From Phallusia fumigata (Eukaryota > Chordata > Ascidiacea > Phlebobranchia > Ascidiidae): a stretch of DNA of 35,408 bases. Within the stretch, counting starts at the first letter, position 1; each line of letters starts with the position of its first letter. Below are positions 21,231 to 33,538 of this stretch, piece after piece. Made by a program: the position numbers and the translations under genes. The stretch spans positions 1 through 35,408 of the forward strand of contig QXVZ01010142.1 of NCBI GenBank assembly GCA_008931825.1. Direction: 5' to 3'. The notes below the pieces were generated by a model. That model saw only the letters and a program-made list of their open reading frames with translations. It was not told the origin of the DNA and did no database searches.

Positions 21231-22370
21231 CATCTTATTAGGTGTGCATATGTATGCATATATATTGATACCGTAATACTTGTGCATGTATATGTTGAAG
21301 TCGTAATGATTGTGCATGTTTGTTCAAAATTCGTATTGGTTGTGTATGTTGATGTCGTATTGGTTGTGTACATATGTGTTGATCTCGTGTTGGTTNTCTG
21401 TTATTAGTTGTGTATGTATGTATGTGTTGATCTCTTATTAGTTGTGTATGTATGTATGTACGTGTTGATCTGTTATTAGTTGTGTATGTATGTGTTGATC
21501 TCTTATTGGTTTTAGTTGTGTATGTATGTGTTGATGTCTTATTGTTTGTGTATGTATGTGTTGATCTCTTATTCGTTGTGTATGTATTTGTTGATCTCTT
21601 ATTGTTTGTGTATGTATATTTTAAAATCGTATCGTTTGACATGTTGATGTCTTTTTGTTTGTGGGTTGTGTTTGTATTTGTTGATCTCTTATTGTTTGAG
21701 TTGATCTCTATTGGTTATGTGTTCATGTCTTATTGTGCATGTATGTGTTGATTTTTGTGTATGTGCGTTGATATGTTTTGGTTGTGTTTATTGGTTGTGT
21801 ATCTTTGATCTTTGAAATCGTAATATCGTATGTTTTGATCGGTTGTGTTATCTCGTATTTCTATCTCGTAATTTATGTTCTCGTATTCGTAACATGTTTA
21901 TTAAGGTTGTGTATGTATTGATCTCTTATTGGTTGTGTATGTGTTTATTTAATGGTTGTGTATGTGCTGATCTCTTATTATATGTTGATGTCTTATTGTG
22001 TTGATCTCTTATTGGTTGTGATGTTTATGTTGATCTCTTATTGTATATGTTGATCTCTTATTGGTTGTGTATGTATTTGTTGATCATTATTGGTTGTGCA
22101 TGTTTATGTTGATCTCTTTTTGTTCATTTGTTGATCTCTTATTGGTTGTGTATGTTTTATTATGTGTATGTATCTCTTATTAGTTGTGTATTAGTTGTTA
22201 TTGTTTGAGTTGATCTCTATTGGTTGTATTGATTTTAAAATCATGTCTTTTTGTTTTGTTTGTAAATCATGTCTTTGAAATCGTAATATCGTTTGTTTTG
22301 ATCGGTTGTTATCTCGTATTTCTATCTCGTAATTTATGTTCTCGTATTCGTAACATGTTTATTAAAAATT
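21210..22370 (+). repeat. 30-bp minisatellite, left of centre
   Basis: Degenerate tandem copies of a unit of about 30 bp built from ttgatctcttattggttg and tgtatgtatg. It includes an imperfect internal duplication of about 93 bp (21811-21904 and 22274-22365) and one N at 21396. The same unit appears reverse-complemented at 23105-23935. Open frames through it merely reflect its periodicity and low stop density. Confidence 0.85.
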
Positions 22371-22398
22371 ACAATAAACTGACCTCCTTCGTTCGTTT

Positions 22399-23070
22399 GG
22401 ATTTTGTCTATAAAGGTGGATTTTCTCAGAGGTGGTGGATTTTCTCAAGAGGTGGGATTAAGGTGTATTTTTTCTATAGAGGTGGGATTTTTTTCTATAG
22501 AGGTGGATTTTCTCTATAGAGGTGGTGGATTTTCTCTATAGAGGTGGAGTTTCTCTATAGAGGTGGTGGATTTTCTCTATAGAGGTGGATTTTTTCTCTA
22601 GAGGTGGATTTTCTCCATAGAGGTGGTGGATTTTCTCGGGATTTTTTTCTCTAGAGGCGGATTTTCTCTATAGAGGTGGATTTTCTCTATAGAGGTGGTG
22701 GATTTTCTCCATAGAGGTGGATTTTCTCTATAGAGGTGGGATTTTTTCTCTAGAGGTGTATTTTTTCTATAGAGGTGGATTATCTCTATAGAGGTGGTGG
22801 ATTTTCGATTTTCTCTATAGAGGTGGGATTTTTTTCTCTAGAGGTGGATTTTCTCTATAGAGGTGGATTTTCTCTATAGAGGTGGGATTTTTTTCTATAG
22901 AGTTTCTCTATAGAGGTGGTGGATTTTTTCTATAGAGGTGGATTTTCTCTATAGAGGTGGGATTTTTTCTCTAAGAGGTGGATTTTTTCTATAGCGGTGG
23001 GATTTTAGGTGTTGGATTTTCTCTAGAGGTGTGGGATTTTTTTTCTCTAGAGGTGAATTTCCTCTGTGAA
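22399..23070 (+). repeat. Central 19-22-bp minisatellite with palindromic core
   Basis: About 30 tandem copies of a unit made of gattttctctatagaggtgg with small length variants. Each intact unit holds the self-complementary core CTCTATAGAG. This block sits between the two inverted 30-bp minisatellites and so marks the axis of the large inverted structure. No gene signal. Confidence 0.88.
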
Positions 23071-23104
23071 ATTTGGAAATTTTTCTACACATTTTTTATT
23101 ACAA

Positions 23105-23935
23105 AAAATACCACGAGATCAACACATGCAAAGAGATGATAGAGATCAACACATACACAAACAATAAGAGATCACACAACGATACAAATACACAAACAAT
23201 CAATACAATAAGAGATCACACAACAATACAAAATCAAAACACAAACACATGCATACACAACACAACAATACATACACAACAATACAAGCAATACAAGATC
23301 AACACATGCATACACAAACAATAAGAGATCAACAAATAAATACACAAAACAATACGAGATCAACACACATAATAACAACACATACATACACAATAAGAGA
23401 TCAACATATACATACACAACACATACATACACAACCATACACACCAATAAGAGAACACATACCACAACCATACAAACTAATAAGAGATCAACACAATAAG
23501 AGATCACACAATACAAAATCAAAACACAAACAATAAGAGATAAAAGTACAAGATCAACATATACATACACAAACANGAGATCAAGACATGCATACACAAA
23601 CAATAAGAAATCAAGACATACACTTACACAACCAATAAGAGATCAACACACACATGCACAACCAACAAGAGATCAACACATACATACACAACAATTCAAG
23701 ATGAATACATGCATACACAAACAATAAGAGATCAACACATACATACACAACCAATAAGAGATCAACGCATACATACACAACCAATAAGAGATCAACGCAT
23801 ACATACGCATCCATACAAGATCAACACATACATACACAACCAATAAGAGATCAACACATGCATACACAACCAATAAGAGATCAACACATGCATACTTAAC
23901 AATACAAGATCAACACATACATACACAACCTAGAA
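23105..23935 (-). repeat. 30-bp minisatellite, right of centre (inverted)
   Basis: Tandem copies of caataagagatcaacacata followed by catacacaac: the reverse complement of the left minisatellite unit. It contains an N at 23576. It mirrors 21210-22370 across the central block. Confidence 0.87.
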
Positions 23936-24230
23936 AAGACAGTATAAATGCACAGTTTGGTATACACAATTCACAATGACAAATTAAAAATTTTGCGCAA
24001 TACAGAATGTTTCGGCAAACATGCGACCACAACAAAAGTAAAAGACCCAATTAAGACCAACATGTGTGCACCCACGTTCATCTTCATGACTAAAATTGTA
24101 TTTTTACCGATTAACAAGTAAAGGGAGTGAGATGTGAAGGAACGGACATCAGACGTATCCTCCTTAAATGTAAAGTCCTGGATGAGGCTGCTTGACCGTT
24201 GATGTAGAATGTAGAATCATCTTCCATATC
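23936..24230 (-). ncRNA. Terminal segment of right arm
   Basis: Non-repetitive stretch between the minisatellite and the first right-arm cassette. On the - strand, 23965-24038 resembles the left terminal exon (21138-21205), including a shared ttgcgcaa-containing core. I could not place a convincing acceptor, so the exon limits are uncertain. Confidence 0.4.
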
Positions 24231-25610
24231 AAGAAACCGGAGAAATTGGCGATCCTAGTAATCCTACAACCAGAAATGGTCTTCTTTCAAATTCAGATTC
24301 TCCTTCGCAAGAGGGAAAAACGAAGTTCCTGAAACAAAAAAATATAAATGCAAATTCATCTCTAAACAATTGAAAATCATGTCGAAAAATTATACTCAGA
24401 AGGCTAATTTTAAATGAAAAATTTATGGTCAAACACATATTTTTGATAAAGGTTGCTTTTCTCGGCATTGTGCTTGACTACACTCCAGATAACTACCTGT
24501 TGAGCGAAAACGGAGACGTTTGGATGCCAGCAATCCTACAACCAGAAATGGTATCCTCCCAAATTCAGATTTTCCCTTGACAGCCAAACACCAAAGTTCA
24601 ACACCTGAAACAAAAACATCACAGAGTTCGAAAAACGCTATTTTATCTCTATACACTTGCAATATCGCAAAATTATACCACAAAGGATAAAGAGTGTGCA
24701 TTTTTTTTACATGGAAGTTTTGATCAAAAACGTACTATCAGTTAAGTACATGTCTAGTAATAAACCGTTTGAAGTGGGCGATACCAGCAATCCAACAACC
24801 AGCAAAGTTCTTCTCCAAAATCTGGATTCTCCCTCGACGGCGGTAAGACCAAAGTTCTTGAAACAAAACATAACAGAGTCAAAAAAACGCAAATTCACCT
24901 CTATACAATTGTAAGTTATATTGCGAAATTATACTGCAATAGATATGCAATGTGCACCCTTTTAGCCTTCACCTATCAAGATTTAAATACGAAAATAAAC
25001 GTTCAACAAACATTTGTGCATTTATCCTGCAAGTTTAAATTGATAAAGTACTTTTGGATAATTATCATACCAGCAATCCAACAACCAGAAAAGATCTCCT
25101 TCCGAATGTCCAAAGTTCCTGAATCAGATTTTCCAGTGGCAAGACGAAATTTCCTGAAATAAAAACATACCAGACGCAGAAAAACCAAAATACACTTGCA
25201 AATTATATCACAAAATTATAGTGTGATAGCTAAACAGTGTGCACCCTGGTTAGCTTTCATCAATCAAACTCTGAATACAAAACTTATCGTAAAGCAAAAA
25301 TTTAATAAATGAGCTTGCAAGTTTGAATTAGAAATTTGCCTGAGGCTATAGTTAATTACCGGAGCTTTAAACCGTTTGAAGTTGGCGATCCTAGCAATTC
25401 AATAACCAAAAATGGTCTGCTCCCAAATTCAGATTATTCCTCCACAGCGATTTTACGAAAGTTCCTGAAACAGAGACACAAAGTATGCAAATTCATTTCT
25501 CAATACACTTGCATTTCATATCTCAAAATTATAATTCATTTCTATACACTTGTAACTCATACATCAAATTTATTGAGCGACGTCTGTGTGCATCCTGGTT
25601 AGCTTTAATC
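24230..25610 (-). repeat. Right-arm cassettes nearest the centre
   Basis: Cassettes: about 24230-24328 (no clear donor), 24497-24604, 24750-24856 (acceptor shifted to caag), about 25065-25153 (donor degraded) and 25360-25464. Hairpins: 25225-25258 good; 24940-24971 and 25575-25610 degenerate; halves near 24397 and 24680. Decay of sites is more common here than in the left arm. Confidence 0.65.
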
Positions 25611-25746
25611 ATCAATAAAATATTGTTTAACGTTTAATGTATAAGTACTGAATGAATCGCTTTTAATTACGCTACGCATCAATTTTAACAAACCAAATAA
25701 CAAAATTGTAAATTCAAGGGCGGTCAAGCCACCTCAAGTTAATTAC

Positions 25747-26035
25747 CTGAAGCATTAAGCTGTTGAAGTCAGAGATTCAGTCTACAACCAGAGGCAGGAT
25801 CCTTTAATGATGCTGGTCTACACTCTGAAAAAATTAGCAACGTGAACATGAATCGCTGGTGATTATCCACAGTTAATAAAAATGTATGGACCAAGTTATG
25901 CAACCAAAATACAGAGGCAGTTAAGCGTGCACTCTAAACCACCATGTTACTCAATTCGGCTTTGTATAAATATACATCTGGCAACTTTAAACTTAACTCT
26001 GAAATTGTGGGTCACTTTGTTTCCTTCTACGTGAC
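25747..26035 (-). ncRNA. Right-arm leader-type exons with second-family hairpin
   Basis: The exon at 25747-25824 (donor gtaatt, acceptor tttttcag on the - strand) is the counterpart of the left exon at 14349-14401. Upstream of it on the - strand is a second-family hairpin (25916-25943), in which GGUGGUU pairs with AACUGCC around GUGCAC, 91 nt from the acceptor. Farther on, about 25994-26030 matches the left exon at 14132-14179. Confidence 0.55.
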
Positions 26036-26149
26036 AACAAACTACTACTAAACAATGTTTTCGTGTAATTACTAAGTGGTAGTGGTGTAAAGGAACAAGA
26101 AAATTAAAGAATACTAATTAGAACACAACCAAGTGATTCCTAACATGCC

Positions 26150-26580
26150 ATGCAGAAGGGTGGCTCCCATATGTAGACTTCCTCTATGCACTATTTAAAA
26201 AGATGTAACATTGTTTACAAGTTTTACCACTAGGGGGTCCATAGCCATCAACTTAAAGCTACTTCAGTTTCCATTCAACCGGGAAAACTGGTTCATGGTC
26301 TATGAAACCAACTTCATTTTCACCTAAGTAACATTATCACCACAGAAACCTTTCGTTTGTGGTGCTTGGAAGCATGCAAATATTTTAGAGCTAGTGGTTT
26401 AAACACTGGGGCTATGGGGTCAAAGGCACAGCTACAGCATCATATCTTTCAGCTGTGAAAGTTTCGTCCAATTTTATTAAACAGTTCTTGGCAAAATTGC
26501 ACAAACAAACTGCAGAGCAAAAAAAAAAAAACGAAAAACAAACAGAGTGAAAACAGTACGTGCCACTTACAGGAAGCACA
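26150..26580. repeat. Interspersed repeat, copy near 26.3 kb
   Basis: Sequence such as cactggggctatggggtcaa and cagctgtgaaagttt recurs near 29.7-29.9 kb, 31.3-31.5 kb and, in part, 33.94-34.0 kb. It interrupts the cassette array and has no long open frame. I do not recognise the family. Confidence 0.55.
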
Positions 26581-26604
26581 ATGCACTTTAACATAGTTAT
26601 TTAC

Positions 26605-28365
26605 CTGTTCAGCATAAATTCATTGGAAGTTGGCCATCCCAGCAATCCAACAACCAGAAATCGTCTTCTTTCAAGTTCAGATTTTTTCTTGACATCAGAA
26701 AATAAGTCTCTGAAACAAAAAACATACCAGAGACAGAAATGTAAACTTCATTTTTATACATTCATTTCAATTGCAAATTATATCGCAAAATTATACTGCG
26801 AAGGCTAAACAGTGTGCACCCTGGTTAGCTTTCGCTAATCAAACTCTGTAAATTTATCATTAGGCACACATTTAGTAATTGAGCCTGCAAGTTTAAACCA
26901 TCCCAGCCATCCAACAACCAAAAATGGTCTCTTCCCAAATTCAGATGTTTCCTCAACAGCGATAAGACCAAACTTCCTGAAATAAAAAATACCAGAGACA
27001 AAATATGCAAACTCATCTTTATAGAATCATAATTAAATATCTCAAAATTATACTGAGACAGCTAAACAGTGTGCACCCTGGTTAGCTTTCATCACCAACA
27101 AAATATAGTAATTTTTAATTGTTTTGAAACACACGATCATGTCTAGATGGTTGTCTACTTACATTTGTCATTGGTAACTTGGTGTCAACTGAATTCCTCG
27201 ACTGCTTTTGCCGCCACAGGTTTAATTCTTGCCAGGTAATTGAATTCGTTTGTTGTTTATCTAAAAATCTGCAACAAAACCAGAATTACGATCAGTCTCG
27301 GGTACGTACCACAACAGGTCTAGAATTCCTCATGTATTAAAATGCAGTAGCGTATCATTTTAACAAATAAATTTCCAATCAACAGAAAATCAATTTTACC
27401 TTAGGCTCAGTGATTGCAGCAATCTTATAAATAGAAATGGTCTCCTCCAAAATTCAGGTCTTCCCTCGCAGTTCCTAAAACAAAAACATACAGAAGACAG
27501 AAAAAGTGCAAGTTCATTTCTCTACAATTGCAACTTGTATTGCTAAATTATAGTGCAACGGCTAAACAGTGTGCACCCTGGTTAGCCTGCACCCCAACCA
27601 ACAAAATATCGTTTAACAAACTGATCCGTACATAGATTTGAACAGCTAATGTGCTTGACAAAAGTTATTTACCTTAAGCATTATGCTGTTGAAGTTGACT
27701 TTTCGTTGAAGCTCCTGAAAACAAAAACATACCAGAGAGAGGAAAAATGCAAATTCATCTATATACAGTTGGAATTTATATCGCTTTCATAATTCAAAAG
27801 TTATACTGCAAAAGCTAAACAGTGTGCACCCTGGTTAGCCTGCACCCCAACCAACAAAATATCGTTTAACAAATTGATCCCTACATAGATTTGAACAGCT
27901 AATGTGCTTGACTAAAGTTATTTACCTGAAGCATTATGCTGTTGAAGTCGGCAATTCAGTCCATGGCCAGTAACAAGCTCCTTTGCTGGCCCAACATTCT
28001 GAAAAAAAATAAGCAACGGAAATACTTAACTTAATTGTCTGCAGCTAACATACCTTGTTGTCGGTGATCCCAGCAATCATACAACCAGAAATAATCTCTT
28101 TCGAATTTAGATTTTCCCTTAAAGCTCCTGAAATAAAAAAACATACCAGAGACAGAAAAAATTCAAATTCATCTCTATACACTTGCAATTTAGTTTCATA
28201 ATTCATCTGTTAAACTGCGATGGCTAAGCAGTGTGCACCCTGGTTAGCTTTCAACAAAATATTCCCTTCATAAGTTTAAACTGCTATTGTGATTGACTAC
28301 AGTTAATTACCTGAAGCAATAAGCTGTTGGAAATGGGCTCTTTCAAACACTGTCGGTCTCATTGT
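26605..28365 (-). repeat. Right-arm cassette and leader-type exon cluster
   Basis: Cassettes: 26605-26709, about 26897-26976 (donor lost), 27400-27474, 27673-27714 (a 42-nt chimera) and 28054-28127. Leader-type exons: 27163-27260 (like left 12504-12626), 27926-27998 and 28311-28365 (like left 14349-14401). Hairpins: 26801-26832, 27058-27089, 27557-27589, 27810-27842 and 28220-28251, mostly with the GUGCAC loop. Two intron segments (about 27575-27670 and 27830-27925) are nearly identical, evidence of a recent local duplication. Confidence 0.65.
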
Positions 28366-29040
28366 CTGAAAAAAATGAGCAACGTGAAAAATGAATCCCT
28401 GTTAATTATCCACAGATATCAAACATTTATGGACCTAGTAATGCAACCAAATACGGAGAATTTTAAATTGTCAAGACTGTTAAGAATGAGTATGATACTT
28501 ATTTGCGATTAACACATAGTTTTGTTGTACTTCGGTTTGTAGGTTGGACAGGTCTGTTCCATACAACTGAGGCCCAACACCTTTTTCAGTTGTGTAACCC
28601 TGTCACCATAGAAACGTCCCGTTTGTGGTGTTTGCAAGCAACGTTTAAAAACATTTTTTCCCAAATTACAAAGACATTAAGCTGATGAAGTCCATAATAA
28701 AATGCGCCATTAAGCTGATGAAGTCGGCGATTCAATCTACAGTTTTTTTATTTTTGTGGGACATTCCATAAAAATCAAATTTATGGACCAAGCAATGCAT
28801 TAATAATACAGGGAGGTGAAATGTGTGCACTCTAAACCACCATGTTACTCAATTTCGCTATGTACACAAATAAATATCTAACTTAAAACCTAACTCTCAA
28901 AATGTCAGTTACTCGCAGCATAAATGCTGCTATAAAACAATGTAATACTAGAAGGGTGGCTGATATTCTATATACACTATTACCCAATATCAAAAGAGGA
29001 TATATTCCTCACATTATTTTACATTGGGTCTAATAGTTAG
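28366..29040. other. Degraded right-arm unit and repeat fragments
   Basis: Fragments of leader-type exons (near 28682-28740, gctgatgaagtcggcgattc) and a second-family hairpin (28813-28841) are mixed with pieces of the interspersed repeat (near 28550-28650). No intact exon with both splice sites is recognised. Confidence 0.4.
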
Positions 29041-29900
29041 GATTTTTTTTGCAGGCAGTGTGCATGGGTCCCCACACATGCAAAGTTCTACATTGTGCGT
29101 TTTTCTGGATCCAAGTCCAGGCTATAGGTCTAAACAAAGCAATCAGTTCACCACAATGGCATGTTCTACAAACTGTCCAAATTTCACCTAATTCGAACAT
29201 GACCCATTTTAGGGGGGCTAGTTGGGTGACCGCAGGTGCTATTGGGTCAGACAAAGAAATCAACACACTGCATGGCATTTTACACAAAATATCCAAATTT
29301 TATCAAATTCAGATTATGTTTAAAAATTCGACCCATATTAGGGGGCTAGTGGGACAACAGCTGGGTTTCTAGGGTAAAACCCGGCAATGGTTTCACCACC
29401 ATGGCATGTTAGACAAACTGTCCAAATTTCACCTAATTCGAACATTGTTTAGTATTTTATCCATTTTAGGGGGGCAATGGGGTAACCGCAGGGGCTGATA
29501 CGTAAAATGTAGCAAATAATACCCCACAATAGGTCAACCTACAGTATGTTAAAATTTCATCCCAATCAGATATTGTTTAAAAGGGTAACCACTGGGGGAG
29601 CCACAAGACAACCACCAGGGACTCGTGCTCACTAAGTTAGTGACAACCCCAGACTTGAACCACCACCCACTAAACCTCCATTCAACTGGGAAGTGGTTCA
29701 TACAACTACCATTTGAAAAACGTTTTACTTTTTTGGGGCTAGCAGGGTAATCGCTGCGGCTATGGGGTTAAACTAAACTCATGACACACCGCCTTGACCA
29801 TATCTACCAGCTGTGAAAGTTTCATTCAAATACATCAAACACTTCATGCCAAAAGTGCATGGACAAGCTGCAGGGGAGAAATAAGAAAAACAACAAAACA
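29041..29900. repeat. Interspersed repeat cluster, about 130-bp period
   Basis: Three or more diverged copies of a segment containing atggcatgtt, caaactgtccaaatttcacc and gacccattttagggg, at about 29140-29250, 29255-29370 and 29395-29510. A copy of the 26.3-kb repeat follows (about 29690-29900). Related clusters lie at 32.3-33.4 kb and 35.0-35.3 kb. None resembles the left arm. No transposase-like protein is seen, so it may be non-autonomous or satellite-like. Confidence 0.6.
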
Positions 29901-30401
29901 AACAGAGTTAAAACAGGAAGGGACTCATAAATATCATGTGCAACATTTAAGGATAGAACAGAGTGTATGTTATTGTCTACTTTTCTGGGAGAGATTAGGA
30001 ACACAAAAAGATTCCAAAGACATCGAGTCATATGGGCAAGTCACAAATGGGTTTGTTATCGGTCAGTTGTAAGTGACAATGCTGCAAATATTTTCCGCTG
30101 CTAACGTGTTTCAACGTGTTCCATTTTTAAAAGGTGGTAAGAATAAAAGTAACTGTTTTTTTAAAAGCCAAATGGTTGAAACACACGTACTTTAAGGTGT
30201 TTTTGATTAGTTGCTGATGTTACTTAAAAAACACATGGGTGTTTCACTTAGCGTTGGTTTGCCTTATATGTTATGCAGAAGGGACCTTTAGACCTTAACT
30301 ACGGTCTTGGTGGCTAGATAAGGGACCTTGAAAAAGTATACACCAAGCGTGCTTGACCGACCTTGTAGTTTTGGCCCATCCCTAGTTGTTTGTTTACTTA
30401 C
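29901..30401. other. Unassigned stretch
   Basis: No splice-flanked exon, hairpin or strong repeat seen. Open frames of 69-92 codons on opposite strands overlap one another and carry no motif. Confidence 0.4.
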
Positions 30402-32240
30402 ATTTTATCGCACGATGCTTCTCAACATGATGATGCATATCAACAGAATTCCTCCACTGCTTTGGTTGTCACAGGTTTAATTCTTGCCAGGTGAACTCTG
30501 TTTGATATCATGGAACAGTCTTTCAAAAAAAACATATCTGCGTTAAAATTAATACCTACATTCACATTTAATGTTAGTCAATTGAATGGTAATCTTGAAA
30601 TCTTTGTAATTTACATGGTTTTGCTGGAGGAATTAGTTAATAGTTAGACGTGGACATCTCTACAGATGCTGACAACTGCAAAGTTAGCAAAACACATGAA
30701 CATGCAAAATAGAAAGCAAAACATGCAGAAAGTCAACTCAATGCTCACTATTTGGAGCAGCATAAACCTTTACCCTTGCACGCTTCAATCGACTCTAACA
30801 TAAAGGTATATACAACTACATTTTAATTCGGTAATTTAACTTAATTTGTATACTGGTCTACGTTTAATTTTACCTTGGGGTTGGCGATTCCAGCAATCTT
30901 ACAACCAGAAAATAATCCCCCAAATTCTGGTTTTCCCTTGAAGCTCCTAAAACAAAAACAAACTACAGACAGAAAAAATTCATCTCATTTATCATTGTAA
31001 TACAGATCGCAAAATTATACTGCGACGGCTAAACAGTGTGCACCCTGGTTAGCCTTCTACAACAAAATATTGTTTACCAATTTGTTTCCTACACCGCTAA
31101 TGTACTTATGTACTTGACCGCAGTTAATTACCTGGAGCATTAGATCAGAAACCAACTCCTCTTAAATGATCCTGGTCCAACATTCTGAAACAAAAATGCA
31201 GAGCAATGTAAGAAATGAATCATGGTAAATATCCAGGTAACAAAACAATTTATGGACCGCAATTTATCTTATACCACCGAAAGTTCCATTCAACTGGCTC
31301 ATAACGTATGCAACCAACTTCATTTTCATTAATGAAATAAACTTTTTGTTTGTGGTGTTGGCCATCATGCAAATTTTTTAAAAAACGTTTTACACTTTTG
31401 GGTCTAGCGTGGTAAACACTGGGGCTGTGGGGTCAAATAAATGGCACAATTCCATGAATATACCTTTCAGTCGTTAATCCATCAAACATTTCATGAAAAA
31501 CTTTTTGAAGTCTTTAATCCCAGTATTCCAACAACCAGATAGAATCTCGACAACAGTTAAGACCAAAGTTCCTGAAATAAAAACAAGGAGATAGAAAAAT
31601 GCTATTTCCTACAAATTACATTACAAATTATACTGTGAAGGCTAAACAGTGTGCACCCTGGTTAGCGTTCAGCAATCGTACTCTGTCAAACAAACAATTT
31701 CAAAAAAAGCTTGCAGGTTTAAATTGGTAATGTACTTGACTATAGTCTATACCTGTTGAGCATTAAACCGTTTGGAGTTGGCAATCCCAGCAATCCAAAA
31801 ACCAGAAATAGTCTACTTATAATTTAGATTTTCACTCAACAGCAGAAAGATGAAAGTTCCTGAAACAAAAACATACCAGAGACAAAACATGCACAATTAT
31901 TTTCATACACTTGCAAATCATATCTCAAAATAATACCCCAAAGGCTGGTAAAGTGCTTGACTGCAGTTAATTACCTGGAGCATTAGACCAGAAACCAACT
32001 CCTCTTAAATGATCCTAGTCCAACATTCTGAAATAAAATGCAGAGCGGTGTAAAAAATTAAACTTAAAAAAAATCAAAAATTTATGGCCCGAGTAATGCA
32101 ACCAAACTACAGAGGAGGAAAAGCGTGCACTCTAAACCACCCTGTTACTCAATATCATGATTTAAATGTTTAGTATATTAAAACTTAACTCTGAAAATGT
32201 AGATTATTTCTGTTTCTCTTTTCTCCACAATAAACTTCTC
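30402..32240 (-). repeat. Right-arm exon cluster with repeat insertion
   Basis: Leader-type exons: 30402-30519, 31132-31184, 31975-32027 and 32190-32240. Cassettes: 30874-30946, about 31500-31571 (truncated at a repeat) and 31753-31859. Hairpins: 31025-31056 and 31638-31669, plus a half near 31937 and the second-family 32112-32140. The 32190 exon reads gagaagtttattgtgg on the - strand and ends before gttaag, matching the left exon at 14132 and supporting its donor. An interspersed repeat occupies about 31260-31500. Confidence 0.62.
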
Positions 32241-33480
32241 CTACAAAACAAAGTTAAAAACATGTTGTCAAACATTTAATAACATAATAAAGTGCACTGT
32301 GTACTGGCTTGACTGAAAACAAGGTAACACTAACATGTTCTACAAACTGCGTAAGTTACAGCCAGTTGTGTGGGGTAACTACCGAGGTTTCAGGACTAAA
32401 ACATCAATTACTGCACCACTATGGCATGTTACAAAAACAAATGGGACAACTAGCTAATAAACTTTGCAACCAACTTCCACCACAATGGCATGTTACACAA
32501 ACTAACCAAATTTCAGCTAATTTTGGAGGCACATACTCAATTCCTTCTTCATCACAATAACACTGCTACTAATCGGTGAAAAAAAATGGCATTCTCTAGC
32601 ATTTCCTTTTGTCACATTGAGTAATATCTACTAGTCCCATGCCCCATTACACTGGGTCTAAAACTGCCTTGGCATTTTGTAACATGATTGTTTTTGCAAG
32701 CATAAACAGATGGGTTTTCACACACATGCAAATGCTAATTGGTAGTGGTGTTAAGGAACAACGAAATTAAACAAAAAGTAAAGAATAGTTTGGAACCCAA
32801 TTAAATTGTGTCTAACATGCCAACCAGAAGAGTGACTCACATATCTAGACATCAACTATACACTATTATCCGATTCAAAAGATGTGTTACACATGGGTCT
32901 CCCACAAATGCAAATATGTACATATTGCTTATTTCTGGATGCATGTCAGGCTTTAGGGTTAACTGAAAGTGCACAACACTAACATGTCCTACAAACTGCG
33001 TAAGTTACAGTCAGTTCTGTGGGGTAACTACCGAGGTTCTAGGATTTGCATGTTACAATTACCACTATTGCATGTTACAATTACAGTTAAAATGTCATCC
33101 AATATAGACAATGTTAAGTAATTTGACTCATTTTAAGGGGGTCGACGGGGTATCTACTGGGGTTATGGCATCAAACAAATGATCAATACACCACAATGGT
33201 ATGTTACACCAACTATGAAAATTAAATTTAATTCAGGCATTGTTTAATAATTTGACCCATTTTAGGGGGCTAGTGGGGTAACCGCTGAGGCTATACAGTA
33301 AAATGCAAAAATCACTACACCACAATGACGCAACCTAAAACCTAATAAAATTTTATCCCAATCAGAAATTTGTTTATTAGTTTAACCACTAAGGCCCTAT
33401 GTTCACTACATATGCTCAACAAATGAGTGAAAACAATTTGTCCCCTACAGGTGACCCTGCTTAGACATCACCAATAAAAT
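32241..33480. repeat. Interspersed repeat cluster
   Basis: Contains a near-identical pair at 32327-32397 and 32976-33043 (shared caaactgcgtaagttacag), plus copies of the 130-bp-period repeat at about 33105-33310. An 83-codon open frame at 32309-32560 runs across the repeats and is not supported as a gene. Confidence 0.55.
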
Positions 33481-33538
33481 TTCTATCAGAAAATTTATCG
33501 TAAAACAAACATTATTGTATTTCACTTTTGTTAATTAC

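Noticed and set aside
21238..23814. Long open frames through the minisatellites (Val/Cys/Leu-rich or Thr/Tyr/His-rich peptides)
   Set aside because: They follow the 30-bp period on both strands and include Ns; the frames reflect repeat composition, not a gene.
29030..29372. Open frames in the interspersed repeats near 29.1 kb
   Set aside because: They cross several repeat copies on both strands without a recognised domain.
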